A DNA stretch of 64,000 bases from Romanomermis culicivorax. Lineage: Eukaryota > Nematoda > Enoplea > Mermithida > Mermithidae. Below are positions 35,780 through 46,770 of the stretch, piece by piece. Within the stretch, counting starts at the first letter, position 1; each line of letters begins with the position of its first letter. The position numbers and the translations under genes are program-made. The notes beneath the pieces are model-generated. The model ran no database searches. It worked only from the letters and a program-made list of their open reading frames with translations, and was not told the origin of the DNA. Location: assembly GCA_963922205.1 (NCBI GenBank), contig CAWUHX010000040.1, forward strand, positions 1,179,405 through 1,243,404. Reading direction: 5' to 3'.

Positions 35780-36319
35780 ATGTTGTTTAAGAAAAGAAAT
35801 TCCCTCTTGGGATTTTTGCAGCATAAATATGAGACTGTTGAGCTGAAGAATGAAAAACTCATACCTCTTGTGAGTGTGGGTAATGAGGTAGCCATGGGCA
35901 CAAATAGAATCCATAAAAGCTGCTTTTATATTGAAACCATCTCTCTTCGATTACAGTAACCCGAAAAACAAAATTGCTTTAGTTCAAGATTGCAAGTGCT
36001 TAATTCATTTATTCTACCTAGATTCAATATAACGTTGATTGTATATAGTTGCCCAGGCAGTCAACACTGTAGAAGATATATGAGAAAATCCTTTGAAACC
36101 TTGTGAATTAATATACAAATCATATTTGATGAATCATCACAATGTTATATACCCAAATCAACATGTTTTGCCTTCAAGACTGTCTGTAGAACAAAAAACT
36201 ATAATGAAAATAGAGTCGACAACTTTATTGCTATTTTGATTTCTGGCATTGGATAGCCAACGATCAGGTTAGACCATCATGCCATGAGGACGCACAACAT
36301 AAGGATACAAGAACAACAA
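35780..36319. other. upstream spacer of the secreted orphan gene
   Basis: AT-rich; no repeat or exon recognised before LTR C1. Confidence 0.35.
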
Positions 36320-37011
36320 TGTTAAGGAGTGCTATACCTTTCCTTAACAGAATACGATATTTCATTTATTCTCCAATAATAATCATCAGAATAAGAAGAA
36401 TAATCAAATATCCAAAAATGTTTTCCTCTCATAGTTTCCTATCAGGTTTGGCCTAGATTACTCACAAGGTTCTGTTTATCGGATTCATGAAAGTTTACTC
36501 TATAGTCTATTTTTTTATAAAATGCTTCAAATAGAAAAGTGACACAAAACACAAAAATCAAAATCTTATAAATACAGCTCTTATTGTAAAATTTTTCACT
36601 CGGAAAATTGTTAAAGGTTAGGTCAGTATGCTCACCAATTTCCATTGATATATGATATATTGTTCATCAGAAAATCGAGAAAATCTGAAATACTACCTGC
36701 ATTCCACTTTCATTATTTAGAAGCATTTCAAGAAAAACAGACTATAGGCGCTAACCGAAGCTAGCTAAAAGTTTCTCGTGATTCCTTACTGTGGATTGCT
36801 CGCCGAGGCTAGCTGTACTTTACTTTTGATTAGAATTTTCAATATGAACTTGACCAGAATTTTTGGACAGGTTTGGTGGTTTCTGCAACAACAATGATAA
36901 TAAATTAAAATGCAAACGTGGTTGCTCGAAATAATATTTTGCTTTTCAATAAACAAACAGCATAAAAAACATGACAGAATTTCGTTTCGGTGAAAAAGTT
37001 GCTTCCTCACA
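36320..37011 (-). mobile_element. LTR, family C, copy 1: 3' LTR of the gypsy relic
   Basis: On the plus strand TGTTAAGGAGTGC...CTCACA. It aligns with 52913-54059 except for about 240 bp (36505-36745) absent from that copy. It lies downstream of the minus-strand pol relic, as a 3' LTR would. At 36358-36375 it contains the undisturbed sequence into which LTR B is inserted in copy C2. Confidence 0.7.
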
Positions 37012-37110
37012 TGGCCGTCCTGTATTTCAGACATTGTCAACTGAACTTCAGATTCGAATTGAATCCTCGTCCAATCATTCTTTCTCAATGTTGGGGTCTT
37101 GCATCCAGTG

Positions 37111-38526
37111 TGTCAGAGGGTCAATTCCTCTGATCTTTGGTCGTCTACTTGTTATCATTTCATCCCTAGAGTCGTTTGTTGCTAGAGCAGTTTCACTTTT
37201 CATTAGGTAGTCAAATATTTCAAAACGGTTTGTGTGACATTACTTTTTGGTACAAAATCTAAAAATGGATAAGAATGTTTTGCATAGACGTTTTTAGTTG
37301 ACGTTTGGCGCTGTTCTTCGATTATAAGTATATTTTGTAGGCGTCCTATGCCATTGACGTTTGTCTCATCAATGTTTCTTCTTGGGAAATTGGTGTGCAC
37401 TTGTAGGACAGCATGCTCTGTCCACCTGTGTTGTTTGTTTTTAACCCTCTCTTATCCTAGTGAGAGGTGGTGTAGGACTTGCATGGCGTTTTGCCCAGGG
37501 TTCTGTGGCTCTTAGTCCAGACTTTGGTATTCTTCAGTTCGTTGCACTTGTGTCCTTCTTTAACCTGACTTGTTGTGTTTTGTTCTTCTTTAATAATAAT
37601 TTCGTTCTACCACTGTCTTTGGCTAGGTAGTACTTCATCTCCTTCTCTGCCATATCTCGCGGGGTTAGCACTTGGGGTAGAACCAGGTAGGAACTCCCAA
37701 GAACCTCAGCTTGTCAGAGGGTCAATTCCTCTGACCTTTGGTCCTCTAATTACTACATTTTTATCTTCAAGAGTTTCTTTGTTGTTAAAGTGTTTCCAAT
37801 TATTATTTAGTAAACAAACCAATAAAACGGTTTGTGTCACAACATTTTTGGTCCAAAATAAACAAATGGATAGCCCGAAAGTTTTGCATACAACATGCAA
37901 CATTGATGTTAGGCAGGCCGTCGTGCAGATTTATTATTATTGTTAACTTATCGTCTTGCGAGCAGTGGCCAGAGAGAAGAGCGAGAACGCGTGCGCCGCT
38001 ATTGATTATTACTATCACTTTTTCGTTTATACGTCATGTTTGTTGTGCCAGGGGGAGCCAAGCGTGGCCAGAGGAAAGTCAAAGACCCTTTTGATCAACG
38101 ATTCAGTGAGTGAGTGTTGGAGACAGGTAACTCTGTCTCAGTTTTCACTTGAGGAAGGTCAGTGTCAGTCCTGTAGAGGGCGAGGCCACTTGGGCCACGT
38201 ATTTCAGTATCCAAGAACCCCTGTGGCTCTTTGCGCAGGGTCGGGTAAAGGAATCCTTGTGTCAGTGGCTAGTTCGGCATTTGTGTTTTGTATTTGGCGT
38301 TGGCACCTAACATTTGTCTTCTGTTCTGTTCTTGTTCTATTAACAATAAATCTCTTCCTACAACCAGTTTCAGCTAGGTACTGTAGGTTCAGAGTTAGCA
38401 CGGGGTTATCACCAGGGGCGGTACCTCACTGGATCTCCCAAGAACCGCAGCCAGATTGCAGAGGGTATACATGCACGATTTACAACAAGCTAGGTTGCCA
38501 GGGTATACCGACCACGTATTACAAAC
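37111..38526 (+). mobile_element. solo LTR, family B, copy B1 (split by B2)
   Basis: Starts TGTCAGAGGGTCAATTCC at 37111; its last 35 bp (aggttgccagggtat...tattacaaaca) resume at 38492, after B2. Without B2 it is about 636 bp. Flanks agtg (37107-37110) and agtg (38527-38530), with slight blurring of the terminal CA, indicate the target duplication. It is inserted in the gypsy 3' region. Confidence 0.8.
37712..38487 (+). mobile_element. solo LTR, family B, copy B2, nested in B1 (776 bp)
   Basis: TGTCAGAGGGTCAATTCC...TTTACAACA with a perfect duplication agct (37708-37711 and 38488-38491). Deleting it reconnects B1 (cctcagct|aggttgccaggg) exactly as the uninterrupted copy at 52967 reads (catccaggtagccaggg). 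Confidence 0.88.
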
Positions 38527-41500
38527 AGTGTTCTTGATCAGCAGGTTTATAAAATGGCTTTGAATGATTGACATGTATCATCTCCATCCCATTGCGCATT
38601 CGTTTGTTCTTGATCCTGATGTTTGGACAGGGGACATCCAGGATTTTAAATGGTCCTATGAATGTTGTAATTAATGTTTTTCTGACTGCGATCATACATT
38701 TCCTTGTACTTCCTCTGTGATTCTTCAACTTTCAACTTGATGTGATTCAACGCCTGAGTAAAATGATTCTTCACTTGGGTCTGGTAATCTTGAACGTCGA
38801 TGTACTGTAGGTTTGGATTGAAGTTTTGGGCCGAATGAATAGGTAGTTTTGGATTCCTCCTGTTCATAAGTTTGAAGGTTGAATATTCCATTGTTGAATT
38901 AGAATGAATGTTAGTTGCAAAAATAGCATATGGCAAGTGATGATCCCAATCAGACTGATTTTCACTTATATACATTTGTATTCTGGTGATTAGTGGTTGG
39001 TTTGCTCTTTCCACTTCTGTGTTTGCCATTCAATGATAGGCAGATGTATGGATTTTCTTTGTATCAAAAAGCTTTGTGATTTATTGCATCAGATTTGATG
39101 TAAAGTCAGTGCCTTGATCTGATTGGAGAATTTCAGATGCAATATGTCGACACACAATTTGAGTGATGTAAAGGTCCTACACAATCCACACCAAGGCAAA
39201 CGAATGAACCTGTGATTTGAATGAGTTTTGAGCGTGCTTTGATTTTGTGTGGCATAGGCTTATTCATGTGGCAGAGTATGCATGTCCTACAGTATGCTTC
39301 AACATCTTTTCGTAATAAATTCCAAAAGTATGACTTTGATATAAGGTGAATAGTCTTCTGAGCTCGAAAGTGGCCGACAAGCATGTCATCATGATGAGAT
39401 TTGTTCAAGAGTTTTTTGAGAATTTTTTGTAATAACAATTTTGTAGTTCCCTTGTACTTTTCTATGAAGAATTTTGTTTTTCAGGGTATAACCTTTAAAT
39501 TCTACTGTTCTTCGGATTTCTAGAAGGTTTCTGATTGGGAAAAGATTGACATCTTCTCGTTGCAGTTTTTGTAGGTTAGGATTATCCTGATTAATGAAAT
39601 TTAATGCTCCTTCTGGTCTAGTGAATGTGACGTGAAAGTAGAAATTCCATCCATGTTTGGGAGTCTCGACAGAGGATCAGCACTTTTATTGCTGGAACCT
39701 GCTGGAATTTTTATTGCTGGAACCCTGCGAGGTTGAATCGATAGTTTAAAACCTGACAGGGCTAAACCCAAATGAGCTATCCTACCAGATGGATTTAATT
39801 TCTGGAGGACACTTTTGACAGCCGTATGATCTGTTTGAACAAGGATTTCATATTGGAATAAATAAGGCCTGAAGTATTCCACGAATTCAACAACTGTGAG
39901 AGTTTCTTCTTCCATAATTTCCACGGGCTTCAAGGTTCTGGTTGCGAAAGCAATGTAATGTTCCTTCCCATCCTCATGAATTTGGCTGAGAATGGCTCCA
40001 ATGCCATCACCTGACCCATCAGTTTGGAGAATGAATAATTTTTTGAAATCAGGATGGCTTAAATCAGTGGATTAACTAGTTTGTGTTTCAGAATGTCAAA
40101 AGTTTCTTGTTGAATGTTGTCCCAGATGAATTGTATTTCTTTTTTGAGTAATTTTGTCAGCGGATAACAAAGTTGTGCACAATTTTTAATGAAGTTCCGA
40201 TGATATGACACCAAGCACAGGAATGATTTTGATTCCTTCTGATTCTTTAGTGGTTGCATATCTACGATTGTTTGCAGCTTTTTAGAAACAGGCTCTATGC
40301 CTGCAGCAGATATTTTGTACCCTAAATATTCGAATTCTAGAAAACTGAATTTCCATATATTAAGTCTCAATTTCATTCCTCCTTTTTGGAGACGACATAA
40401 AACAGATTCAAGTCTGTCTAGCATTTCATCATGATTTTTCCCGAATACAAGAATATCATCCAAGTAGACTGAACATGAAGACCATTGTAGACCTGACAAA
40501 AGAATATCCATGAGTCTCTGGAATGTCGCAGTGGGTATTGCATAGACCGAATGGAAGATAATTCAATTCATACAGACCAGTTGGAGTCCTGAATGTGGTT
40601 TTTTCTCTGTCCTTCTCTGCAATAGGAATACTCCAATACGCATTCGCTTGATCCAGGGTAGTGAAGTATTGCATGCCATTTAACGTATCAAGAATATCAT
40701 CAATTCTTGGTAATGGATAAACGTCCTTCTTTGTGACGTTGTTTAATGCTTGAAAATCGATGCATAACCGAAAATTGCCATCTTTCTTTTTGACTATTAC
40801 TGAATTTGTTGAATATGGGCTCACACTCTTTTGAATGAAATTTTGGGCTTCTAAGACCTTAACTTCCTTCATTATGTTTTGTTTTTCTTTAGGAGAAATT
40901 CGAAATAAATATGATCTGGTAGGTTCTGAATCTCCTGTTTTGATGTGATGCTTTACTAGTTGAGTTCGTCCAGTATCTTTCTCTGATTTTGCATAAAGAT
41001 TAGGAAATTTCAAAAGCAAGTTAATTAAGTTTGTTTTTTCTGTTTTTGTAACACTTTGTGGAATATGGACATTGGCTAAAATCCATTCCCGAGTGACTGA
41101 ATTTTCAAATTGTTTACTCACCAATTTATTTATCTTATTCATTCCCACAGGACTTTTGTGAATTTTGATTTCGCTGATGGACATACCTGGATAAAGATTA
41201 ACAGCGTTATTATTGAGATTAAGGATTTTGATCGGAACCTTTTCATTGTGGATTTTACAGATTGACGATGCTAAGTGAACATCATTTCCCATAAATTTTG
41301 GTTCGAATCTCACGTCATCTGTATATTCTGTGTATAGAGCTGAAACTGGAGCATAGATAAGATGAATCATTCTTGGCTCTAAAATGATCAATAAATCTAA
41401 CAGAATCACTCCTCCGTTCTTAGGAGGATTGAAGTGCATACCTTCACACTGCACATTATGTGCCTCGAATCTAATGTAAGATTTTTCCCAGTTGATTTCA

Positions 41501-41745
41501 ATTTTTCTGAAATAATTCATGAAATTTGTTCCTAAAACAACACCTGCAGCACAATTTCTGTGAATTTTCACTTGAATAGTCTCTTTCACATCATATGCAG
41601 ACATGGTAATATAAGCACATCCAAAAATTTGGATAGGTTCATGGTTTGCAGCTTTGAATCTAGCATTTGTCGAATGAATACAAAGGTCAGGAGTTCTTTC
41701 TGCTACATCAGCATCAAGTAGGGAATAGCCGACACATGCTGACAA

Positions 41746-43050
41746 ATTTCGCCCAGCGTCACGTGATTCACATCATATTTTTCTGTTATGTCTTTCACCA
41801 CATTTTGTTTGCAACAACTTACATTAATTTTACATTTCGTTTTTATAATTTTTACATGCAATTTCTGTGTGTACTTTTTGTGTTTCATTTCTGTTTTACT
41901 TTCGCACTTTTATTTCCGTTACGTTTTGTTATTTTTCTGTTATGCACGTAGACTACGGTATGTAACCCGCTGGTCAGAATTTCCATTAAAGATAAGCTCT
42001 CCGAGCTCATCGCTGTAATTGGAGCACAACGTGCACCTTTTATCAGTAAAAACTAGCCACGTTTCGCAATATGAAATGCCTAGTTGGAAATTCTCACTAG
42101 ATGAGGTTCCTATGCTAAGTGTGGAGAGTGAAAACTCGCCCCAATGCTTAACGTAGTGAACTGGAAAATGTCTATGTGACCATAGGCATCTTCTGCAGCA
42201 ATTTCCGCTGCAGAAGTTAGCTTGGGTGTGTCTTAGCTCCGCCCAAGGCGTACTGTAGATTACAGGGCCCTTTAAAAGGGCTTGTTTCATTAATTTTGCA
42301 CTCACTTTTGGGCCTAAACCATCTTTTGCATTTTTAGCTTACAACTCTGCATTCATCAATGTCGTTTATTATAAATTTGCATATTTTACCTGCGTCCACT
42401 GCCCTTCATTAATAAATTTACATATTCGCCTTCGGTCTCCCTTGCATTGCTAGTTACCGTAATCCAACCTTAGGAGCTTACTCCGTCGCCTGTTGATCGA
42501 GAACCCCCGTCGCCTCCCCGAGGAACGCCTTGATACCCTCGCCCGCTGACTCACACTCGCCTGCCCTCCATGCCGAATCCCTTTCGGATTATTGAACCCG
42601 ATTCCCAGCTGTCTGCAGGACCCACGCCTTGACCCTTGGACCCATCGCCCAGCGCCAAGTACTTTGAGAAGAGGATTTAGTGAGTCTTCTCAGGGGTTAT
42701 TATTGTTGAGGGTATATTTGTGGGAATCCTCCTTAAGCTAGTTTCCCTTGAGAGTACCCTCAGTTGAGAAAGCCCTCGGACCCTTAAGGACGGGGCCAAT
42801 TAGGGGATTTAGGTTGACAATCGGGTCCCCTACAGTAAGCCATTCTACGAGTGGCACCGTCATTCATTCTCAGTGAATGAGGACTAGGGATTGCCACCCC
42901 TGACCCGGCCGCATTGTCCATTATTCTACAGCTGAACCCCAGGACAAGGCCGAGGTACACCATGGGTTTCCCTGTGGTAGTACCAGCTGGGTTAGGTTCC
43001 TGAAACGAAAGTATTAGCGAGCCCCCCAATGGCGTCACACTATGTCACTT
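41746..43050. other. gypsy-proximal stretch, possible LTR-like segment
   Basis: No gag. 41968-42480 has a TTTAAAAGGG box (42269) and a downstream attaataaa (about 42410), an LTR/promoter-like order, but no matching termini or second copy. 42700-43040 has open frames without recognisable family. Left unassigned. Confidence 0.3.
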
Positions 43051-45200
43051 GAAGTGTCATGGCCGTATTTCCTATGGGATATGGTATGGGTTTTCCCATC
43101 AATGTGACTGATCACCAATTCAGTTAATGTGACATGGCTCCTATTTCATTTAATGTGACAACATGCTCAAATGCGTTCCCGACTCCTTTTGCTGCCCGTC
43201 CTACTCCTTCACCAGCACCGGACAGAATTTCATAGATTTCTTGCATAGTTTATAGGTGCTTGAGAAAATTGATCATGGAATACAGAAGGAGAATTAAGTG
43301 GGAAAAGTTTATGTTCACCTCTGCTGTGATTTTTGGTAATTTTGCAGTATTTTTGCATTATTCTGTTTTTTTTTTAATTTCTGTTATTTTAATTTTTTTT
43401 CGTAATTTTCTCTTAATTTATCAGTTTGAATGAAATTCCTATGAAGCTTTTTTTCTAATTTTTCAGTTTTTCTGGTTAATTTTTCCATATTTTTTTGTTT
43501 TTAGTTTTTTAGTTTTTTTTAATTTTTTATTTTTTATGCAAATGTCTCTACATTTCTTGTATACTTAAAGTTTTTTGCTATATTTTTTTTGTTTTTTTTT
43601 CTGCAATTTTCCATTTTTAATGCAAATTTTTGTACATTATTTTGTAAATTTTATAAATTTGTTTCCTAGGATATGGATGTCGGCATGACAAAACGAGGAT
43701 TGATAGACAATTTGGGCACTATAGCTCGATCTTCAACGAAAGTTCGAATTTTTAAGTTTAAAATCTTTTTGTGAATTTTCCACAATTTTTCACACATTTT
43801 TTGAATTTTGAATTTTTTTATCAAATTTAAAAATCAATTTTTGGGCATTTTCCCGAAAACTAAAATTTTAAATTTTTTCCAGGGTTTTCTATATCAAAAC
43901 TTAAACTATTTTCTTGGAAATTTTCCGAATTTTCAATTGTTGTAAAATTAAAAATCAATTTTCCAGACGTTTTTTGAATTTTTAAATTTTTTCAGTCATT
44001 TTTCCAAAATTTTCCGAATACCGTTTTTTGTCTCGCCATTGTGAGGATTGACCATTTTCTATAAAAATTTTGACAACCTTGTTCAAAAACGGCCATTTTT
44101 GATTAGAAATTTGTTTAAAATTTTCTGAAAAAATTACTGTTATGACTGATGCCATATAAACGACGTGAAAATTTAAAAATTCGAAATTTTAAAATTTTAA
44201 AAATTCGAATTTTTTCAAATTTAATGGAAGTTTTCATAATAAACAGTAGAATTTTATAAAAAAATTTGAAAATTTTGTATTATTTTCTGGAAATTAGAGG
44301 AAACTTTCAATTTATTACTTGGAAATATTCATAAATTTTTTAATTTCGTCGAGTATTTAAAATTTTCGTTATATTGCTGGTTGTTTGAAATTTTTCTCAA
44401 TTTTTTAAATTTTTTTTTCATTTTCCTCACTTTTTTCAAATTTTTCAAGTTAGTTTTTTCAATTTTCTTTTTTTTCTTAAATTTTAATAATTTTTCTACA
44501 TTCTATCAATTTCGAACTAGTTTTGCAATTTTATCACATTTTTTTCAAAAATGCTTTTCAAAATTGAAAAAAAATTTTTTTGAAATTTTTTAAAACTTTT
44601 TTCAAAACTTTCAAACATTCTTTTTTTTTAAATTTAAAATTTTTTTTCCAAAATTTTTCAAATTTTTTTTTCAAAATTGAAAATTTTTTTTTTTTCATTT
44701 TTCAAATTTTGTTTTCGAAACTAAGAAAATTTTTTTTTTAATTTAAACAAAAATTTTTCGAGGGTTTAAAAAAATTTTCAAAAAATTCCATAGATTTTCT
44801 GAAAATTTTGTCAAACATTTTATGTTTAGTCGACATTTTCCCGACCTTTTCGAAAATTTCATCAAGATTTCCTGATTTGTAAGAAATTTCCTGAAAACTA
44901 TTTTGAAAAATTAACGAAATTCATTCTAAACTTTGGAGTTTCAAAATTTGAGAAAAATGACTCAAAATTTGAAAAATTTTAAATTTCCATCAAAAATTTA
45001 AAATTCTATCAAAAAATTCAAAATTTTGAATTTTTTGATTTTTTCCAAAAAAACCTTTTTCTTTTATAATCCTGAAATTCGGTACCCGAATTTTCGTAGA
45101 AAAATTTAAAATTTAGATTTTTTTGCCCAAAAAGTTTCTATAGTGGAATTGACTAAATTTTAATTATTTATCTAAACTTGTTGAATTTTAGGCTTAAATT
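43051..45200. repeat. AT-rich low-complexity tract
   Basis: More than 2 kb dominated by aatttttc / gaaaattt words; open frames are compositional (F/K/I/N). No gene or element visible. Confidence 0.7.
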
Positions 45201-45480
45201 CAAAATTCTCTGAAACACCATGCAGGAGGGATGGTCGAAGGTCTATGAGAAGTTTACCAAAACTTCACCCATGGGGGTGGCTAAAAAACTGGCGGACTGC
45301 AGAAGATAACTCCGCCCACATTCGAAACTCCACCCACCTTATTCCAACCTGGGGAGGGGGCGGGGACCGGCTCATTTCTTCACATATTTGTTGCCTGCTG
45401 GCCGACTCTGCCTTCCTTTGCTACACTCCACATAATCACTTCTGCAATTGGTTGACCATCTTTTAGCTTTGCTCGGTCGC
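45201..45480. other. short GC-richer island between AT-rich arrays
   Basis: Contains aactccgcccac / actccacccac words that recur near 50890 and 50970-51015 (ctccacccat, tggctaa), so it is probably a fragment of a dispersed repeat. Confidence 0.35.
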
Positions 45481-45484
45481 TACC

Positions 45485-46690
45485 AGATATTCAAATTTTC
45501 AATTTTCAAATTTCAAATTTTCAATTTTCAAGTTTTCAATTTTCAAATTTTCAATTTTCAAATTTTCAATTTTCAAATTTTCAATTTTCAAATTTTCAAT
45601 TTTCAAATTTTCAATTTTCAAATTTTCAAGTTTCAAATTTTCTATTTTCAAGTTTTCAATTTTCCAATTTTCAATTTTCAATTTTCAAATTTTCAATTTT
45701 CAATTTTCAAGTTTTCAATTTTCAAATTTTCAAATTTTCAATTTTCAATTTTCAAATTTTCATTTTTCAAATTTCAAATTTTCAATTTCCAAATTTTCAA
45801 TTTTCAATTTTGAAATTTTCAATTTTCAAATTTTCAATTTTCAATTTTCAATTTTCAAATTTTCAATTTTCAAATTTTCAATTTTCAAATTTTCAATTTT
45901 CAGTTTTCAAATTTTGATTTTTCAAATTTTAATTTTTCAATTTTCAAATTTTCAATTTCCAAATTTTCAAATTTTCAATTTTCGAATTTTCAATTTTCAA
46001 ATTTTCAATTTCCACATTTTCAATTTTCAAATGTTCAACTTTCAAATTTTCAATTTTCAATTTTCAAATTTTCATTTTTCAAATTTTAATTTTTCAAATT
46101 TTAATTTTTCAAATTTTAATTTTTCAAATTTTCAATTTTCAATTTTCAAATTTTCAATTTTCGAATTTTCAATTTTCAAATTTTCAATTTCCACATTTTC
46201 AATTTTCAAATTTTCAACTTTCAAATTTTCAATCTCCAAATTTTCAATTTTTCAATTTGCAAATTTCCAACTTTCGAATTTCCAACTATCAAATTTTCAA
46301 TTTCCAAATTTTCAATTTTCAAATTTTCAATTTTCAAATTTTCAATTTTCAAATTTTCAATTTTCAAATTTTCAATTTTCAAATTTTCAATTTTCAAATT
46401 TTCAATTTTCAAATTTTCAATTTTCAAATTTTCAATTTTCAAATTTTCAATTTTCAAATTTTCAATTTTCAAATTTTCAATTTTCAAATTTTCAATTTTC
46501 AATTTTCAAATTTTCAATTTTCAATTTTCAAATTTTCAATTTTCAAATTTTCAATATTCAAATTTTCCATTTTCAAATTTTCAATTTACAATTTTTCAAC
46601 TTTCATATTTACAATTTCAAAATTTACAATTTTCAAATTTACAATTTTCAAATTTTCAATTCCCATATTTTCAATTTTCATTTTTTAAAT
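45485..46690. repeat. 15-bp minisatellite (ttttcaaattttcaa)n
   Basis: About 1.2 kb of a 15-bp unit, nearly perfect at 46300-46500. The unit is divisible by three and free of stops in several frames, giving long spurious frames on both strands (NFQIF plus, KIENL minus). No start, splice or codon signal suggests translation. Confidence 0.92.
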
Positions 46691-46770
46691 TTTAAAATCG
46701 CTACATCAGTGCCATGCTTTATTGAAAAATTCCCAATTATCAAATAAAAATTGAACAAATTACCTAAAAA

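Larger units (their letters stand above)
37012..41745 (-). pseudogene. Ty3/gypsy pol relic (PR-RT-RNaseH-IN), 5' truncated
   Basis: Read from high to low coordinates: protease-like region (to about 41450; VVLGTNF kept, the DTG/DSG site not recognisable), reverse transcriptase (LDQANAYW near 40630, LPFGLCN, then frameshifted YLDDILVFG near 40445), RNase H (TDHTAVKSVL, then NKSADPLSRLP near 39660), integrase zinc finger (H-x-H with CRTCILC near 39280), and an integrase core reduced to GVDCVGPL, SDQGTDF and EVERAN with the stretch between the first and second acidic residues deleted. Frameshifts, stops and the deletion make it inactive. Gag and a 5' LTR are absent. Nested B-family LTRs interrupt the 3' tail. 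Confidence 0.93.

Noticed and set aside
35567..35914. 115-codon minus-strand frame over the secreted orphan gene
   Set aside because: It reads through the 49-bp intron; only its first part, from MSKAY to the donor, is coding.
45448..46747. Long frames NFQIF (plus) and KIENL (minus)
   Set aside because: Both are the same 15-bp minisatellite read in stop-free frames.
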